NCBI GenBank assembly: GCA_019448385.1
Contig: JAGTXO010000036.1
Location: forward strand, 1 to 64,000
Direction of reading: 5' to 3'
DNA length: 64,000 nucleotides
Source: Diacronema lutheri
Lineage: Eukaryota > Haptophyta > Pavlovophyceae > Pavlovales > Pavlovaceae
Shown: piece by piece, positions 60,800 to 64,000 of the stretch
How the letters are laid out: every line of letters begins with the position of its first letter
Position numbering within the stretch: position 1 is the stretch's first letter
Made by a program: the position numbers and the translations under genes
The notes under the pieces: model-generated
Database searches by the model: none
What the model was told of the DNA's origin: nothing
The model's input: the letters and a program-made list of their open reading frames with translations, nothing else

Positions 60800-63700
60800 T
60801 CAGGTGGGCAGCTCAGCAGCGCCCGCGGTGCCGGCGGCCTGCCTCGCCCGCGCCGCCGCGTCGAGCGCGGCGTGGAGCGGGTCGAGCAGCGAGCGCATGA
60901 TCGAGTTGATGCGCATGACGGTCGCGATCTGCACGACGAGCGAGAGCCGCCGCTTGTGCACCTCGACCGCCGCGTCGCAGAAGAGCACGTGGAACGTGTC
61001 GGCCGCGGCGAGAAGATTCGCATCGTCCGCCGCGTCATTGGTCGTGGGCAGCAGCGCGATCTGCTCGACGCTGCCGCCCGTCGCGAGCCACACGTAGCAC
61101 TCGACGACGCACCACAGCCGCTCAAACACGGACGGCCCCGCGAGCACGAGCAGCCGCGACGAGCGCGCAACGCGCAGCACGACGTGCTCAAGCTGTTGCG
61201 TTTGTGCCTCGACCACGCCGCCGTCGTCAGAGCGCATGCTCGCGTCCGCCGTCGGCGGCAGGGTGAGGCTCAACGCCTTGTCCGCCACGCTCGGTCCATC
61301 GCGCGCCGTGCCGCTCGCAGAGCGCGAGGCCGCTGGCATGTGCCCGCGCTCATCGCCGGCGCCGATCGACGGTGTCGGCGCGCAGCTCGGCGCTGGCACA
61401 CCCATTGGCGCGACAGCTGCCGGCCTGCCCGCGAGAGCGCGCAGCCGACGCGGCGCGCGCGACGCTGCGCGCGCCTGCACGCACAGCGCATCGACCCACA
61501 CCGCCGGCGGCCTGCCGTGCTCGCGCGCGAACGCGCGCGCGTATGCGCGCAGCACGCGCAACTTGCCTGCCGGATCGTCTGCCCACGCGTGCACGATGTA
61601 CGCATCGGCGCGCTGCGTGTCGCTCCGCTCGAGCCGCGCCATGTCGACGGCACGCCGCAGCAGATGATGGCCAGTGGCCGCGCCGCTGGCACGTGACAGC
61701 CAGGAGGACGGGCTGGCGGCGCCTGCGCTCGGCGTGCACGTGCCACGCGCATCGTGCGCGGCGCGGGTCCATACATCGTCGAGCACGCGCAGCGCGCGCT
61801 CGTCGAGGAGCACCGGCTGAAAGTCGCAAAGCGCCTCAGCGCACATCGCCGAGACGCCTCGCTCGATCGCGTCTGTGCCGAATCCAGCGAACGGTGCAAG
61901 CGCCTCGAGCGCACCGAGCGCGCCGAGCCGCACCATCAGCGCGGCTCGCATGCGCTCGCGGAATGACGGTGCGCACGTGAGGCCCGTTCCGACCAAGTAG
62001 ACGGCGACGGGCAAAAAGGCGAGCACGGCGAGGGCCGCACCGCATGGCTGCGCAAAGAAGCCGACGCGCGCGAGCGAGGCCATCAGCGTGAGCTCGGCAA
62101 ACGCCTGCCCCGAGAAGCAAACCCACAGCATGCGATAGATGAGCCCTAGCACGCGCTCCAGCTCGTGACGCCAGCGCCAGTGGTCGACTGCCGTGACGGC
62201 TACAAGCGCGAGGCCGACCACGACGGTGTAGGCCTGCCCGATGACAACGCACGTTGCGAGCGGGTCGTAGCGCATCGTGGTGCCCTTCGCAAGCGTGTGC
62301 ATGTTGTTGACTAGCTCGGAGAGGATGAACGAGCACAGCACGATCACGTAGACATTGAAGAGCGCAACGAGGGCGTGAATCCGCTTGCGTTGCGATGCGA
62401 GGGGCTGAAGCGAGAGGAGCGCGATTGTGCCGCCCACCACGATCGAGAACGCAGCAAACGCCAGCCGGCCAAGCCAGAAGACGCCGACCCGCGCGATCAC
62501 GTTCGCGGCGCGCAGATCCGAGCGCAGGCTGATGCTCAGCAGAGCGGCGACGCCGACGCCAACCAGGCCGCCACCGACGGTGAGGGTCACGACCTCGAGC
62601 CGCCGCTGCCGGCTCTGCGCGAGCCGCAGCGCGAGCTCGAGCAGCGCCGCGATGCGCTCGGGCTCGAGCACGTGCTCGGCGGAGCCCTCGCGCTCAGCAG
62701 CGAGCACGCGCAACTCGCGCGCGCCCAACGCATTCGCTCGCCAGAGAGTGTCGTCGTGCTCGATGATCGCCCGGCCGTGTGATTCGGGATAAGACGCTCG
62801 GTGGCCCACGCTGTTGGAGGTGGCGGCCGCCGAGCGGCGCGGAAGCACGCCAACGAGACGCCCGCCCGCCGACACATCTGACGCGGAAGCACGAGCGCCG
62901 TCGTCGGCGAAGGCATACACGCCGTCATCGGGGCGCGCGTGGTCATGCCGCGAGACGGGCGCGACGCGGCCGGTGCGACGTGGTGGTGCGCCGGACGCGC
63001 GGCCGCACAAGCCACCCGATGCGCACGTGCCCGCGCCGACGTTCGTCGCCACGCTCGCGCGCGAGCTCAGCCGGCCCATGCTGACGAGCGCACCGCTCGC
63101 GCCCCTCTGCTGGCCGAGCGACGCCGACTGGCCGGCGCTGACGGCGAGCTGCGTGGTGAGGCACGCGAGGTGCGGATTGGCCACGGGACCCGAGCATCCG
63201 TTCACGCTCACACTGTTCGCGCTTGCGCTCGTCGAGCTCGTCGAGCCGCCGCGCGTGAGCTGCTCGATGCTAACGCGCGCGCGGCGCAGGATTCCGCTGC
63301 CGCCCTTCGGCGAGCCGCGCGACGAGGCACCCCACCCGCTTGCATCTGGCTCAGCGCGAGACGGCGGATCGAGCGTTGCGACGACGTGGTACACGTCGCG
63401 CAGCAGGTTGTGCACGTTCCACACGTCAATCTGCTGCTCGGCGGAGAGCAGCAGCGAGTGCTGCACGCCACCGACCGTCACCGCTGAGCCGGCGGGCCGC
63501 GCGACCGCAAACGGGAGCGCCATCATCAGCGCGCATACGTCGTACGGCTTGACGAAGCCTTGGAGATGCGCGCCAATGTCTGCGGCCTCGTCGAGATCGC
63601 CGAGGCTGCGCGCCTCGAAATCGACGGCGGTCACGCCGCAAAACGTCGCAAAGTACCACTGCTTGGAGCAGCGCGCCGGCAGGCTGCCCGCGCACACCTT

Positions 63701-64000
63701 GCCCCACAGGCCGGCGAGGCCGAGGAACTGCGCGTTGGCCAAGTAGACGAGCAGCGGCGAGCGCGTGCGCAACGCGAAGCTCTTGGCCAGCTGCATCGGC
63801 AGCAGCGGCACCGCCTCGCGCGACACCACTGCCATCTTGAGCCGTGCGCCGAAGCAGAAGTCGTACACCGAACGCGCCGCGTCCGGGTCGAAGACATTGT
63901 TCTGCGACGCGTCAGGCCGGTAGCCGTGCGGCGTCGTCGGGTCGGGCGTGAGGCCGCCCTGGATCACCACCTCGGCCGTCGCGCGCAGCACCAGCTCGGG
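60800..64000 (-). CDS. Multi-span membrane protein with TIR-like C-terminal domain (5' end outside window)
   Basis: At least 1063 residues; the reading frame is open to the right edge, so the N-terminus is missing. The N-terminal part has hydrophobic stretches (LLVYLANAQFLGLAGLWGKV). After a Ser/Ala/Gly-rich disordered region come about six to seven membrane spans (for example VTLTVGGGLVGVGVAALLSI, FAAFSIVVGGTIALLSLQPL, VYVIVLCSFILSELV, ALAVLAFLPVAVYLVGTGLT). The C-terminus reads ADAYIVHAWADDPAGKLRVL, RPPAVWVDALCVQ, then LEHVVLRVARSSRLLVLAGP and FERLWCVVECYVWL. This is the pattern of a TIR-like/toll-fold domain common in algae and oomycetes (D-x-F-x-S-H-x-W start, W-x-D-x-x-C-I-D-Q, LWCVVE). 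Signalling or NAD-related roles are possible but unproven. Confidence 0.65.
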   Translation of the reverse strand, partial: PELVLRATAEVVIQGGLTPDPTTPHGYRPDASQNNVFDPDAARSVYDFCFGARLKMAVVSREAVPLLPMQLAKSFALRTRSPLLVYLANAQFLGLAGLWGKVCAGSLPARCSKQWYFATFCGVTAVDFEARSLGDLDEAADIGAHLQGFVKPYDVCALMMALPFAVARPAGSAVTVGGVQHSLLLSAEQQIDVWNVHNLLRDVYHVVATLDPPSRAEPDASGWGASSRGSPKGGSGILRRARVSIEQLTRGGSTSSTSASANSVSVNGCSGPVANPHLACLTTQLAVSAGQSASLGQQRGASGALVSMGRLSSRASVATNVGAGTCASGGLCGRASGAPPRRTGRVAPVSRHDHARPDDGVYAFADDGARASASDVSAGGRLVGVLPRRSAAATSNSVGHRASYPESHGRAIIEHDDTLWRANALGARELRVLAAEREGSAEHVLEPERIAALLELALRLAQSRQRRLEVVTLTVGGGLVGVGVAALLSISLRSDLRAANVIARVGVFWLGRLAFAAFSIVVGGTIALLSLQPLASQRKRIHALVALFNVYVIVLCSFILSELVNNMHTLAKGTTMRYDPLATCVVIGQAYTVVVGLALVAVTAVDHWRWRHELERVLGLIYRMLWVCFSGQAFAELTLMASLARVGFFAQPCGAALAVLAFLPVAVYLVGTGLTCAPSFRERMRAALMVRLGALGALEALAPFAGFGTDAIERGVSAMCAEALCDFQPVLLDERALRVLDDVWTRAAHDARGTCTPSAGAASPSSWLSRASGAATGHHLLRRAVDMARLERSDTQRADAYIVHAWADDPAGKLRVLRAYARAFAREHGRPPAVWVDALCVQARAASRAPRRLRALAGRPAAVAPMGVPAPSCAPTPSIGAGDERGHMPAASRSASGTARDGPSVADKALSLTLPPTADASMRSDDGGVVEAQTQQLEHVVLRVARSSRLLVLAGPSVFERLWCVVECYVWLATGGSVEQIALLPTTNDAADDANLLAAADTFHVLFCDAAVEVHKRRLSLVVQIATVMRINSIMRSLLDPLHAALDAAARARQAAGTAGAAELPT

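Noticed and set aside
1-64000. tRNA, rRNA, snoRNA or riboswitch genes
   Set aside because: Scanning by eye for T-loop GGTTCGAATCC-like boxes, rRNA cores and snoRNA boxes gave nothing I could defend; a covariance-model search could still find small RNAs.

Overview
The window starts at a chromosome end. A left-hand (CCCTAA)n telomere with layered variant repeats runs to about 1.36 kb, followed by dense, very GC-rich nuclear genes of a eukaryote. Secreted or plastid-type N-termini (signal peptide followed by a transit-like stretch, one with an ASAF-type cleavage context plus a second lumen-targeting signal), a plastid ClpR, a plastid-type aspartokinase and short GC-rich introns suggest an alga with a red secondary plastid. 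A haptophyte, perhaps Pavlovales such as Diacronema/Pavlova, is my best guess; this is inference, not a database match. All functional names rest on motif reading alone.

Layout. 1-1360 telomere and variants. 1.7-11.3 kb: two-domain TB2/DP1/HVA22 protein, vasohibin-type tubulin carboxypeptidase, dienelactone hydrolase, aspartokinase, UVSSA-like repair factor, possible sulfotransferase. 11.3-25.5 kb: unknown secreted protein, ALIX/BRO1 protein (five exons), possible bZIP factor, coiled-coil protein, small thylakoid-lumen-type protein, four-helix membrane protein, proline-rich repeat protein. 25.6-37.3 kb: unusual P450, tail-anchored SNARE-like gene, thioredoxin fusion, GH1 glycosidase, RNase H2A, unknown protein, ribosomal protein L5 and a PHD-SET protein. 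37.3-38.9 kb: repeat-rich gap (palindrome, 111-bp tandem pair, minisatellite). 38.9-45.2 kb: RGG protein, coiled-coil protein, ClpR, NDUFAF7. 45.2-45.9 kb: two 62-bp minisatellites. 45.9-64 kb: repeat-bearing coiled-coil protein, EME1-like subunit, small SET protein, DUF3598-like protein, 2OG oxygenase, GH35 beta-galactosidase, small Cys-rich protein, acetolactate decarboxylase with an RHH-like N-terminus, SHQ1, and a membrane protein with a TIR-like C-terminus that runs off the right edge.

About 36 genes lie in 62 kb, and they alternate strand almost without exception. Divergent start codons are 0-280 bp apart and convergent stops are often under 100 bp apart. I could place about 18 spliceosomal introns of 77-249 bp by matching frames. 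Many have GTGCGC donors and GCGCAG acceptors, so the intron ends can partly pair. The genes do not form a pathway. Loose themes are ciliary or cytoskeletal functions (vasohibin, possible docking coiled coils), DNA maintenance (UVSSA, RNase H2A, EME1), plastid functions (ClpR, aspartokinase, lumen protein, DUF3598) and glycan hydrolysis (GH1, GH35). I saw no tRNA, rRNA, CRISPR array, virus-like element or recognisable transposon.
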